Notes under the pieces: model-generated | The model's database searches: none | Told to the model about the DNA's origin: nothing | What the model saw: the letters and a program-made list of their open reading frames with translations, nothing else | Program-made: the position numbers and the translations under genes | Shown here: piece by piece, positions 43,015 through 64,000 of the stretch | Position numbering within the stretch: position 1 is the stretch's first letter | Layout of the letters: the number at the start of each line of letters is the position of its first letter | NCBI RefSeq assembly: GCF_036324505.1 | Contig: NC_086363.1 | Span: forward strand, 11,837,653 to 11,901,652 | Reading direction: 5' to 3' | Origin: Eleginops maclovinus | Taxonomy: Eukaryota > Chordata > Actinopteri > Perciformes > Eleginopidae | Length of the DNA: 64,000 nucleotides

Positions 43015-45945
43015 CTTGGGTTACATTATATATCCGAAATCCTCTCTATTTTCTGCCAGATTGGCCTTTAGGTTAATACTGGTTTCACAGTACCAGGTGA
43101 TATCGTCTCCATTAAACAGAAATTAACAAATAAATGTACTTTCAGTTCAAATTTGCTAATCACACCACCGACTATCTTTTTCAATTAAGTTTCTAATAAC
43201 ATTCACAGCTTTAGTTCCTGATTTGAATTTTCAACAAAACACTTCATCTGCAGTGAATTCATTTATCAAATAGAAATAAGTAGTGCTGGTTGACAATTCA
43301 AATCTAAATTAATATTGTAACACTAATTATCCAGTGAAGATAAGGTGAATTTCCTGCCCTGACAGAAAGGTGAATGAAAGAATTACAGACTATAGCTCTA
43401 CTAATTCCCTTTCCTCCCATTTTCCTCTTACTCTCTCATTTCAAAATACGCTGTACAATTAGAAGAAATAAAACACAGTATTCCCACTTGTACACAACAT
43501 CATACATTAGTAGTCAACTAGAAAAAACAGTAAACACGGCCACATGTGATTAAAAAACGTCTAGAAGTTCAAAGTTACATTTCGTCGTTTTACATTGTAG
43601 TAGCTATTTTATCTCCTTTACTCGGCAGACATTTCAGACTGTTATTAATAGAAAAACCACAAAGTTCACATTTAGGACTCTTTCAAGAGAGTTGAGGAGC
43701 ATTCAACAAACCAAACAGTTCCCATCTTAAGTAGCTAGTTAGTCACACGCAGCATGAGATTAAATACGCAACAGTTTGGAAACACCTCATGCAAACACAC
43801 AAAACGTCGGTTCTGTCCTCCGGAGTGACTCTCGGTGGAGCCTCACGGGGCAGCGACTCGAACGTACCCACAGAGTTTTGTCACAAAACAAAACTACTGA
43901 AGATATCTGGCAGAGGGGGGGTGGACTTTGTAGCTTGTAGAGGGGAATAGTCTATCATCATGGCTGTGTTTGTACACAGAAATGTTCCTTAGTTGACGTA
44001 GAAGGCCTCAAACATTTGGTCCAATGATTGCAAAACAAATGCAACATGATAAGTTACGTTTCCAGAAGGAATCAGTTGATTTTTCTGTGCAGAATAAAAG
44101 ACAAAACCTGCCTGCAGCATTGAAAGCAAATGTGAGTTTTTTGTATATGTTATATCCCCCTGCTGTATCCTAGCTAGTTTTCTTACATGGGAACCCAAGA
44201 AACTGAACAGGAGACCCATTATTTTTGTTCCCAGTCTGTGGCTTTCAGAACTATAGCTCCGCGGATGTCCACGTGGTGATATGGTTGGCACTTTCAACAT
44301 TAAAATTAAAGTGGTGAGGTGAAGAGAGCAAGCTGCTGCGACTCTGGCATCTCTCTGGTACCATTTTTGTCCATGTTAGTCTGCAGGTGAGGGCGAATGT
44401 TTGCAGTGTCAGCACAGATTCAACCTCAGTCATTTAGTTTCTTCTTCTTTCACCAATCTCATCCTCTACTGGTTTGCATATCCAAAAATAAATCAAAACA
44501 TTAAATGACCAACTAAATAATATAATTAAGATGCGATGATGGCTGTTTTTCAGCTTTATGTCTCATTTGTTAAGGTACAAAAAATGCCAATCAATGATCA
44601 AATTCAGGTCACTTTAACTGTGATTGTCATTTCTGTTAAAAGTTGTGTGTTTTCTCGTGATGTATGCCTGTGGAAGAGTGTGAACTATTTCTGTTTTTCA
44701 GATAAGCTGGATGCTTCAGATTTGGCAGATTGGGCACTTGATCTGACCGCCAGCTCTTTTTTTTTTATAATTCAGGAATACATTTTCTTGCCTGCTGTAG
44801 AGATGGACAAGGGAAGCTACAAAAGGACTGAAGTGGAAAGGAAACTGTTGTCTGACATCAATCCCTCTGCAGGGGTTGTTTTCTTTGTCATGTTTCGTCT
44901 TTATATACCTCTACTGGTCTGTCTTGGATGGAAGACGAAGTATTTAGACAGCAAGAAACCGGAGGACACATGTGGAACATCTGTTCTGTCTGTTTAATGT
45001 GGCAGAAAACACCCCTTGGCCTTTGAGATGTTAGAGCTTAAAAGTCTCCTGTATGTCAGTCTCTGTGTCCGGTAGACTGCATTTCTATTGTAAACATTGT
45101 TAAGATTCACATTAGTAGTAAAAACGTTAACACATCTGTTTAGTTTGTGAGTGTGTGTGCGCATGCATGTGTGAATTCACATATGCATCAGTTAATGCTT
45201 ATGTGTTTTTTATACACATGCACATATGGAATGAAAGTATGTAAATCTACACGTCGCACTGTTGTTTCACATTCAACGTTTCTGATGAAACGACAGAATA
45301 AAGTGTGTGGCGCGTGCTCGAGCTTGCATCTTGAGTTTGTAACAAGCTCAAAACTTTCACCAATCAAAAAACTGTAGAAAATAAAATGTCGGACATTCCT
45401 ATATCGGTCGTCTTGTTAGTAGATGCAGGGTCAGTGTGGTTGGAAGTTCAGTGTCTGATGTGTCAGGCACAAAGAGCAAAACGTTCCAGAGATGGTTGTA
45501 CAGGCTGTTCTGTTTACATGAGGATGTGTTTCTTTTTACTCTTTGGTCAGGCTTATCTGCATTGTCTGTAGCCACTCGAAGAAAAAGTGTTAACATCTTG
45601 GAATCCTGATCTTTACATCCTTTTGGTTTCTTTGACAATGCAGATACCCCAAATCACGAGAGGAAGCAAGGCATTGGTTCCTGATTGTTTCCTTAAAAAA
45701 GAAAATGGAGTTGCTGCCGCAGCTACTTGTCCTGGTGTTTCACACAGTTACAGTGTTCAACCACACGAGGCCAGTGTTTCATCACAAACAGAACTAACTC
45801 CATTAAACACCAGCAGAAAGACAGACCAGGGAAGCTATGTGACCAAGTACTAGAAGGGGGGGTTGTAGGTGAAGCAGAATATCTTAGTGTCCTCTGCATC
45901 CTGTGGTAGAAGTTGGCGGTGGTTGGTAAGGCAGCGCTTCTGGGT

Positions 45946-56119
<10,174 letters not shown>

Positions 56120-56277
56120 CTAGAAACAAAGAGAGGAGCAGAAACAGAGGAGGAGTGATTTTTTTTGTGAGAGCAGTGAACGCATCGACACCGAACAAAT
56201 TGTTGGAACAGAGACGGAAAACAGGTGTTGGTGTAAGTGGAGCAGAACAGCCTCAAAAACAGAGCACTTGAATCAAT

Positions 56278-56436
<159 letters not shown>

Positions 56437-57734
56437 GACTGTCTGGTATCCTCAATGACAAGCTCAAGGTTAACCTGACACTGTTTTCATACACATCTTC
56501 AAATTTAAAAACACACATTGGCACGACGTCTCCATTGAGTGGGGGAACATTAGCGTGATTGCGATCTTTGAAATTGAATTTCCAGAACCCTTTATTGCTT
56601 CGGTGTTGTTTGATGTCAAGGCAGATATTTTGTTATTTGTTGCTCTTGTCATAATGAAAACTTCTCTTCCACCCACTCTGAAAGTGCTTTGTTCTGCTCA
56701 ACTTGTAACTAAACACAGAGGTGCTACCTTACATAGTTTTTCCCTCTTTCAGCTATTCACAACCCTGAAAACAATGTCGGCTGCAGAGTGAACAGCAAAG
56801 GGGCTACAGTGCTGTGTGTGTGCTGCGGTTGCTACCAAAAAGGATTAAAATGTGTCTGTGTTTAGACAGTGATATAGCAGTCCGCACTAGCAGCACACCT
56901 TTGCTCTATGATCTGCTCTGCCATTGGCTGTCTGTTCCCAAGGTGACGTGTAGGAGGTGACCTGATGCAGGAAGGAGCGGTCAATGTAAGGTCGGCTTTT
57001 GAGTGACCTGATTACCCCGCAACAATGGAGGAGGAAGGAGAGGCAGAGAGAGAAGTGCCAGTTGTACGAGATGAAGACGCAGGTCGAAAGTGAATGATGT
57101 GTAAATGTGTTTGTATGAGGCATTAAACTAATGCATTACCTGGAATAAAGAGGCAATATTGTTCAAAGGAGGATTTAAGTAAAATGACATTGACCTGGTT
57201 GGTATTCTATTGACTGCATGGACACATGCCAGCACACGCACACACACACACTGAGCTGCTAATGTGAGCAACTACATTTAAGATTCAGGGTATATCTCAA
57301 GGTCTTGACCTCATTTAGTCTAAATAATGTTCAGCTCCCAAAGCACCTCTCTCCTCTCTCCTTTTTTTGCTTCCTGCTTCTGTTCCTTTTTTATTTTCCT
57401 CCAGTATCTCAGCTTCCTTCTTTCAAATTCTTTAATTCACCTCCTTATATCTCACCCTGTTCCAGACGAGTACATGACTCATATAAATACAGTGTTTTTC
57501 TCAGTGGGTGATGACTGTACTTAGATCTGAGGCATATACTGGAAATAGACGATGCTGCCAGTGTCAGCATGGGGATCAGCAGTGATGAGAAAATCAATGT
57601 GGATAACACAGGAGGCTTTTATTTATCAGCAATGCTTTTGAAAAAATTACCACAGGTCAAAGTCTATTTCAAACTGTACTGGCTGCAAAGTCTCAATGCC
57701 ACTAACAGCAAGCTAGCAGCATACCTTTATGTCA

Positions 57735-58385
57735 CAGCAGGACTTGGAAAAACTTGTCCATGCTTTTATCTTCAGTAGACTCGACTACTGTAATGGTGTC
57801 ATACAGGTCTCACTAAAACATCTATTAGAAAGCTGCAGCTTATTCAGAACGCTGCTGCTCGAGTCCTCACTAACACTAAGAGAGTGGATCACATCACTCC
57901 AGTTCTGAGGTGTTAACACTGACTTCCTGTCTGTCAAAGAATTGATTTCAAAATACTGCGAAATACTTGAGTATTTCTATATAATGCTACTTTGTACTTC
58001 TATATTTTGATGACAATACTTTTGAATGCAGCACTTTTACTTGTAACAGAGTATTCCTACACTCTACCTTTACTGAAATACAAGATCTAAGTACTTTCCC
58101 AACCTGCTAAATTATGAACCATCCAGAACTCTCAGGTCTTCTGGGACGGGTCTGCTTTCTGTCCCAGAGTCAGAAACATGGAGAAGCTGCGTTCAGTTAT
58201 TATGATCCAAATATCTAGAACAAACTATCAGAAACCTGCAGGTCCGCTGCAACTCTTACTACTTATAAATCCAGGATGAAGACTTTTCTTTTTGCCTTAA
58301 TGCTCTTCATGTCTTTCATTTTTGTAAAGCACGCTAATTTGCCTTGTGTTGAAAGGTGCTATTTAAATAAACTTGCCTTGCCATT
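57735..58385 (+). mobile_element. LINE 3' fragment (L2/Rex-like), interrupted
   Basis: The plus strand preserves the end of a LINE reverse transcriptase in broken frames: LEKLVHAFIFSRLDYCN, then a leucine-rich QLIQNAAARVLT-type stretch, HITPVL and RIDFKIL motifs, followed after 58105 by PSRTLRSSGTGLLSVPES. It ends in the typical 3' tail (tttgtaaagcacgc...ttgccttgtgttgaaaggtgctatttaaataaacttgccttg). Stops and frameshifts make it inactive. A separate insertion splits it at about 57957-58105. Confidence 0.82.
57957..58105. mobile_element. Small DNA-transposon fragment inside the LINE
   Basis: The block from gaaatacttgagtatttcta to aagtactttcccaacctg is absent from the LINE logic on both sides and resembles the tacttttactt-type hAT non-autonomous elements of fish. 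Ends are approximate. Confidence 0.5.
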
Positions 58386-59381
58386 AATTTGAAAAATTAA
58401 GATGACCTCAAGTAGCCTCCTCTGTCCGCTTCCACTCCAGCCAGAATGATATTAATATTCAATTAAAGGACACAAAGTCAGAATCTTGTTTGAAAGACAT
58501 TCAGGAACTGTCTTGCAAATGCAGTCAAAGCTGAGCCCGTTTTGTCTTCTGCAGGCTCATTGCCTCTGAAAATGACTTTGGGGTGCAGATTTGTTAGTAC
58601 CGCTGAACAGAGTGCAGAAAGCCATGCCGCCCTGCGATAGAGAGCGTTTGATCAGCTGTGACAGAGTGCATTTCCCTGCACATCAATATCCTGTTAATAT
58701 TCTGGGTGCTCAAGTATTCTGTTTTGGTGTTGCTGTATGTAAACATAATATCCTGTTTACAATGATTTGATCTTCTGGCGATGCCCAAATAAGATGCACC
58801 GATATTAGCTATGGGTTTGAGACGTGTGTGTGTTCCTTATCTCGTTTGTTTCTGGGTCTGAGAAGGTTCGGTGCCTGCAGTTATATTCAGACTTTTCCTG
58901 ATGCATCTATCATTTTGAGTTCTGCAGGGATAAATATTTTATATCTAAAGTACATAATAAAATCCCCCACAACAGATGTTGATATTACCAGGAAAATCTA
59001 AACCACCGTCCATAACTCTTAGCCCACAGCGCTGTACTCTGACCTCGAAGGTAGCTTTATTCATTTATTTTCTAATCTATAATACTTTACTGACAGTGAG
59101 TCGTGCATCGGAGGTCACAGCATTTAGATTATTATATTGCCACAGAGAGAAATATAAAAATATGAGGTAGTGAAGAGTTATGTTTGGGAAGACTTTAGCT
59201 CTTGGAATAAAATGATTACCTAATAATATTACAAGATCACTAAATCTCAATTGCGTAATTGTTTACATTTTTCACCCTTTATAACGTTCTTCAACTGGAA
59301 ATCTAAAATGTATCACACTTTTATGATGTCAGTTACTTGAAGTCCTTGGAAACGATCTGAATCTTCATCTCCACTCTACTT

Positions 59382-59986
59382 CAGGGGTGTCCAAACTATG
59401 GCCCGGGGGCCAACTGCGGCCTAGTGTCGATTTTGAATTGGCCCTCAGCAAATTCTAAAAGTTTAATGGAATATGGCCCACACATGAAACTTGTGCTTTT
59501 CTTATATTGTGTTTGTTAAATATAAATGAAACATATATAACACAGTAGTATTGATGTGTTAATAAGCCCAATTTTCAAATAAATACAGTCAATTCAATTT
59601 CAAAACATTCTCTAACAAATCTTAGTTGATAAAAAAAAGCCTAATAACTTATTTGCAAAACAAGCTTGAAATAGACCTTTCATATTTCTCCTTACTGTCC
59701 GCCCTTTACAAAGGGCTGTGAATCAAGATTGAGATGCAATCTGAGGCTTCTGTTAAGGAAGGAGCTGCCAATACTTTTTGTAACAAAATAAATGAAACCC
59801 TACGAAGAGCTGTGATTTTTTCTCAAAGCAAGCATCATTTACCTATACATCTGATTGATTTTGCTAACTTATAACTTAACTTACAGTATAAGGAAATGTG
59901 CTGTACCTCACCTTCTAGTGAGGGGCCCAGCCCTTTGTATGTTTTTCTGTATGTGGCCCTCAGTGAGAAAAGTTTGGACACCCCTG
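59382..59986. mobile_element. hAT MITE, complete, with 8-bp target duplication
   Basis: 605 bp with terminal inverted repeats CAGGGGTGTCCAAACT and AGTTTGGACACCCCTG (exact, 16 bp) and sub-terminal tatggccc / tgtggccctcag. Flanked by an exact 8-bp direct repeat CTCTACTT (59374-59381 and 59987-59994), diagnostic of hAT transposition. No transposase frame. nkain2 intron. Confidence 0.93.
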
Positions 59987-61338
59987 CTCTACTTCATTCC
60001 ACACTTATAATGAGTTAAATTAAACTCGAGTCAGCACTTAGTTAAAGTTCTCTCTACCAATTTTCACGGCCATTTCAACGTCTTTCGGAAATTTTGTATC
60101 CCCACTTCAACTTCTTTCAGAAGACATTCTGATCTTGTGCTAGTTTCAAGCTATTTTTGATTTAAATTACAACAGTTTATAATGGTAATGGACCACAGTG
60201 TCAGCATAAAGTGTATTTTAGTTTCTTCCCTGTTCCTCTCTGTTGTTGTAAACATTTCTTGCCTGGTTTGCAGCTTCTGTCTGTATTCAAATAGGCTGAA
60301 TTAAACTGAGCTGTTCCCAATTTTGTGCTCGGATACAGGTTCTTTTTTCATTTGGTCTTTGGATTAGTGTTACTTAGTTACCGCGGCAATACTGAAGGTG
60401 CTGGGTGGGATGAGTGGAAATGGAAATAGCGCCGCTTCAGCACGGACAGGATCCCTACCCTGTTCAGTCTGACATGCAATAACCTGTACAGCCTCACCAC
60501 TTCACCTCACAGAGCTCATTCAGAGAATAACTATTTTAATGGGCTTTTATGTGCACAGTGACGCACAGTTTCCCAGGAGGCATAGCGGCAGTCTTTATCC
60601 CATTTCTTAAAAATACTGTGCAGCAGGTGCATGATAAACAACACAGTTAGTTAGGCAACAGTGAGTCAGCAAAAAGCTACTGGCATGATTCTACGGCAGG
60701 AAAGTGTAACGGTATGGTTGATAAACTGTCAAGCATACGTTTTCTCGAATATCTGAAAAGTTTACTCTAATATTTGTTTCCCTTCAAGGCTAGAACAGAA
60801 TGTTCTGAGCAAGTTTGCAAAGATAATGACTCCAGAGTGGGCTTCCTGCATTGCAGGTGCAGCCTCCAGTTCACAATGTATTTTCAATTCTTTTTAAACA
60901 TACTTTTCAGTGAGTTAGTTAAGGTTTGCAGCTATTATGTCATACACCATTTTAAATTGTCCAATATGAGCTGATGATGGCCTTACATTTATATATAAAG
61001 ACTCAAGTGATTCATCTTCAGGGGAACATGAATGTGTGATTTAAACTAAATCCATTAAACAGTCGTTGAGATATTTTGATAAAAACCAGTCATTTTCATC
61101 TGGGGATTGAATTCCCATAGAGTGAGACCATGGCGTTTATAAGATCAGTTTATATTCGAAGAGCCAGAACAACAGATCAGTCCCCCAAGTCCTAAATGTT
61201 CCCTAAGCAAGAACTAGTTTAATTTCAAACAGCTGGTTTTCAATAAGAAAGGGATTCTGCATTACGCAAAAATTAAGGGGGAGCATCGTGGGAGGAAACC
61301 CGTCAGAGAAGCGAGGACAGATGCCATGGGGAAGGCAC

Positions 61339-62039
61339 TAGGTGCGTTGAAATTAATCGTTTCAACGATGCATCGCGATGCGGACGTGAACGATTCTGCA
61401 TCGATGCAGTGACAGGACATAATCGATTATAGCGTAGTAACGTTGCTTCTTCATTTTCCGCCGGACAATAACGTTTGTGCAGGGTCCGTAACAGTGAGTT
61501 TTTAAAGTCTTGGCTTTCAGACTATTAAAGTATTGCTGAATTCAAATTATAAATACTTAAAAAGTGCTTGATCTAAAAAAAACAACAACAAGAAAAAACC
61601 CTTATTATTCCCTTAAACAAATGTTGATCTCTGATTGAGATATGATGAGTCTAACTTAATCTCATCAATTCATGGGATTTATGTAACAGTAAAACAGAGA
61701 ATGTAAGTGTGCACCCACATGCAGTGCTTTTGTTTCAGTATGCTGTTGTAAATAAAGTGTTAGTTTGTTTTTTGAGGATATAACAATTTCACACTTCGGG
61801 AGGCTAGACCTATTCAATCTATTTCGTTTGGTTTATAATTTAATGTGAAGACATTTATGTTATTGATTTCTGAAGCACTTTCTAAAAAGTTCATATTTAT
61901 CCGACTGCTTGTATTGAAGAAAAAGAAGCCATGTGCAGTAATATAGAAAATCGCGATGCATCGAGATATCGAATCGAATCGTTGACAGGATAATCGTAAT
62001 TGAATCGAATCGTGAGACCAGTGAAGATGCACAGCCCTA
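61339..62039. mobile_element. hAT-like MITE, complete, with 8-bp target duplication
   Basis: 701 bp from TAGGTGCGTTG to CAGCCCTA with CGATGCATCG-rich, inversely repeated sub-terminal regions (aacgatgcatcgcgatg near the left end, atcgcgatgcatcgagat near the right). Flanked by exact 8-bp GAAGGCAC (61331-61338 and 62040-62047). The short minus frame at its right end is only terminal-repeat sequence. Confidence 0.88.
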
Positions 62040-63184
62040 GAAGGCACTTATAGGTCAGTTACCTGGTGACGCAGTTTGCCCTCCACTGAGGTAGTCGAGG
62101 ATGCATTTTGCCAAAACAGTCTCAGTGGAAAGTGCTGACGCCACTGCATCGACCCCTTCAAGGTTAGTAAAACTGAATCAGCCCACGGGTTGACTTGTGA
62201 CCAACATTTCAGAAGATTATGAAGAAATTCAGAACGAAAATGAATTATTTCCCATTCCCTGCGCCTTACGCCCCAAACCTTTCACAATGTTTATGAGGAA
62301 TCTTAAATGTACAGTGGTGTGTCTGCCTGTGTTGTAATCCTAATTGTATTTGATAGATTATTCCTCATTGGATTACATTTGTTGAATGCTGGAGATGCCC
62401 ACTTAAAATCAAACTACTAACTACTAAACTTCTATCTAATAACTTGCATCTTACTTTTGTTCTACAGTTTGATGCCGTTGAGAAACAGCACATCATTTAC
62501 AACAACACAAATGAATCACAATGATGATAAAATACAGTATTAACCTAGCTCACCCTTGAACTTCAGAGGTGTAATTTATCATTCCTTTAATTCAATAAAT
62601 TAGTTCTTACCTGTCTTAAACTGGGAAAAAAACAGGCAAAAGGGGAAGTGTAACTTATTCATCAAATGTGGGATTAGTGCGGTAGAGCTCAGCGACTGCC
62701 TTGGATGACTGGTTCAATTCTCATGCATTGCTCTTTCTTTTCCCTGATCTTTGAATAACAACTATGCTATGTGGTCCCAGTGCTGCTTCCACTAATATCA
62801 TTTTTTTCTAACATGACATCATTGTCTGTGTGTAGTCAATGAAAACTAAAGTATAGCTTCATATGCTAATGACTCAACTGTTGTACCCAATGATGAACAA
62901 GGACGCCTATAAACTGTGTCAAATATATTTGTCTTATACCTTCAGCACATGTCTAATATTTCAATGATGCAGAGTATGTGCTTTGGTTGTGGTAATGAAA
63001 ACAGTGCCATCTTATTGACCATTATGAAAGGACAAATAAAGGATGGCTGCTGAATGTCTTTAAACCTCTATAAATGGGTCACTTTTAGGTGATATTGTCC
63101 TTGCTTTTGAGACTTTTGTTACGTGTTGTAAGCAATCTCATGATTAAATATTGACTATGTTTTATCCCACGATGCATAAAGACA

Positions 63185-63430
63185 GGCTGATGTTGGTCAC
63201 TCAGTTCACCACCTTGGACAAGACTGAAATATCTCAAAAGATTCTTGATGGATGCCAGTTTTTGTTTTTTTCAAAGGTCAAGGTCCCTCGATAATGTATT
63301 TTAAGGATCTCTTTTGTGCCTCCATGAGATTGAAATATGTAGTTTGATTGAAATATTTTTTGTTGGATTGGCATTAAATTTGCTACAGGCATCAATGTTC
63401 CCGCCAGGATACGGTGTAATCAATTCATTA
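63185..63430. repeat. Dispersed repeat, class uncertain
   Basis: Two adjacent blocks (gaaatatctcaaaagattct and gaaatattttttgttggatt, then ggcattaaatttgctacagg and atgttcccgccaggatac) resemble a widespread fish interspersed repeat with the pattern 'tctcaacaactattggatgg...catgaaattt'. Ends not defined. Confidence 0.45.
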
Positions 63431-64000
63431 ATTTTCAATCAGGTCATTCTACACTGTGTTCGGACTCTAATAATACAGCTATGTGATGCTGAAAACTTGT
63501 ATAGGCCACACAGAAACGTGATCAGAAATCAATAACAGAATCAATAAAGAATTGCACTGATAAACAGCATCTATCATGACCATTATATCAATAAGACTGT
63601 ATCAATTCCCCTCCCTAGTCAGAGCCTCAAAGAGCTATACCATGGCTGTTGACTCAGTCTTGTCTCTTCGGTGACCCAGAAAAAGCAATATGTGTTGGCA
63701 TTGCTACTTGCTTGTTCTGTTTGCATCATGCATATATTTGGTTTTAAAATATATGTGCAACTACTTTGAAAGGTTTGCACGGACAGCAAAATGGCCTAAT
63801 GGTCCTAAAAGCTTATATTGCTTGTTGGTTATGGGCCATTTTAAGAAAACTGTATATTATATAATATCATTTTTAACTTTCACTCCCACAAAATGTCAAG
63901 GAGATGAGCCAATTTGGAGCAAAACATCATTGCCTACCAATTCTGTTGAGCAGTTAAGCTAAAGTGGATGCAATTTGTGCTCATTCTCTCCGTGTGGCTA

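Noticed and set aside
44536..44997. 153-codon plus-strand frame
   Set aside because: No family resemblance, includes a poly-T derived Phe run, and lies in the likely nkain2 3'UTR region on the opposite strand. A chance frame is most likely, although its length is above average.
62675..62735. tRNA or tRNA-derived SINE head
   Set aside because: ggtagagctcagcg and ggttcaattct resemble A and B boxes, but the spacing is too short and no cloverleaf can be drawn.

Overview
The window is vertebrate nuclear DNA and almost certainly teleost fish. It has short coding exons with GT-AG introns, very long (CA)n/(GT)n tracts, and fish-type hAT and TTAA-target miniature transposons plus an L2/Rex-like LINE tail. 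Its gene order matches human 6q22.31 (NKAIN2-RNF217-TPD52L1-HDDC2). No prokaryotic, viral or CRISPR-type content was seen. Splice sites were placed by eye from reading-frame continuity, GT/AG signals and recalled human family members; no alignment was run.

Layout. 1-2.4 kb: no recognised gene, one weak exon-like frame. 2.4-3.6 kb: cenpw (-), three exons, 75 aa. 3.6-4.0 kb: a compact, probably bidirectional promoter. 4.0-5.9 kb: hddc2 (+), six exons, 211 aa, one intron with a GC donor. 5.9-8.2 kb: the converging 3' ends of hddc2 and tpd52l1. 8.2-25.2 kb: tpd52l1 (-), nine coding exons: a 202-aa core product, or 307 aa with two in-frame N-terminal cassette exons carrying spaced Trp-Gly motifs; there is also a possible alternative first exon. 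One tpd52l1 intron holds a truncated hAT transposon flanked by two direct copies of a ~1.4-kb segment, the second copy full of small indels. This looks like an assembly artefact around a heterozygous insertion. Another intron holds a 41-bp minisatellite. 25.2-30.1 kb: rnf217 3' flank. 30.1-39.8 kb: rnf217 (-), seven exons, 573 aa, an RBR E3 ligase with a C-terminal membrane anchor. 39.8-45.9 kb: a gap and the probable nkain2 3'UTR. 45.9-56.1 kb: the last three coding exons of nkain2 (-), the very last with only 10 coding bases. 56.1-64 kb: nkain2 intron with a LINE fragment and two complete hAT-type MITEs with perfect 8-bp target duplications.

The genes do not form a functional pathway; they are a conserved synteny block. 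cenpw (kinetochore) and hddc2 (nucleotide phosphohydrolase) are head to head. tpd52l1 (vesicle traffic/coiled coil), rnf217 (membrane E3 ligase) and nkain2 (Na,K-ATPase partner) are co-oriented on the minus strand. The most interesting biological lead is the WG-motif cassette pair in tpd52l1; the most important technical lead is the false-duplication signature at 10.1-15.6 kb.
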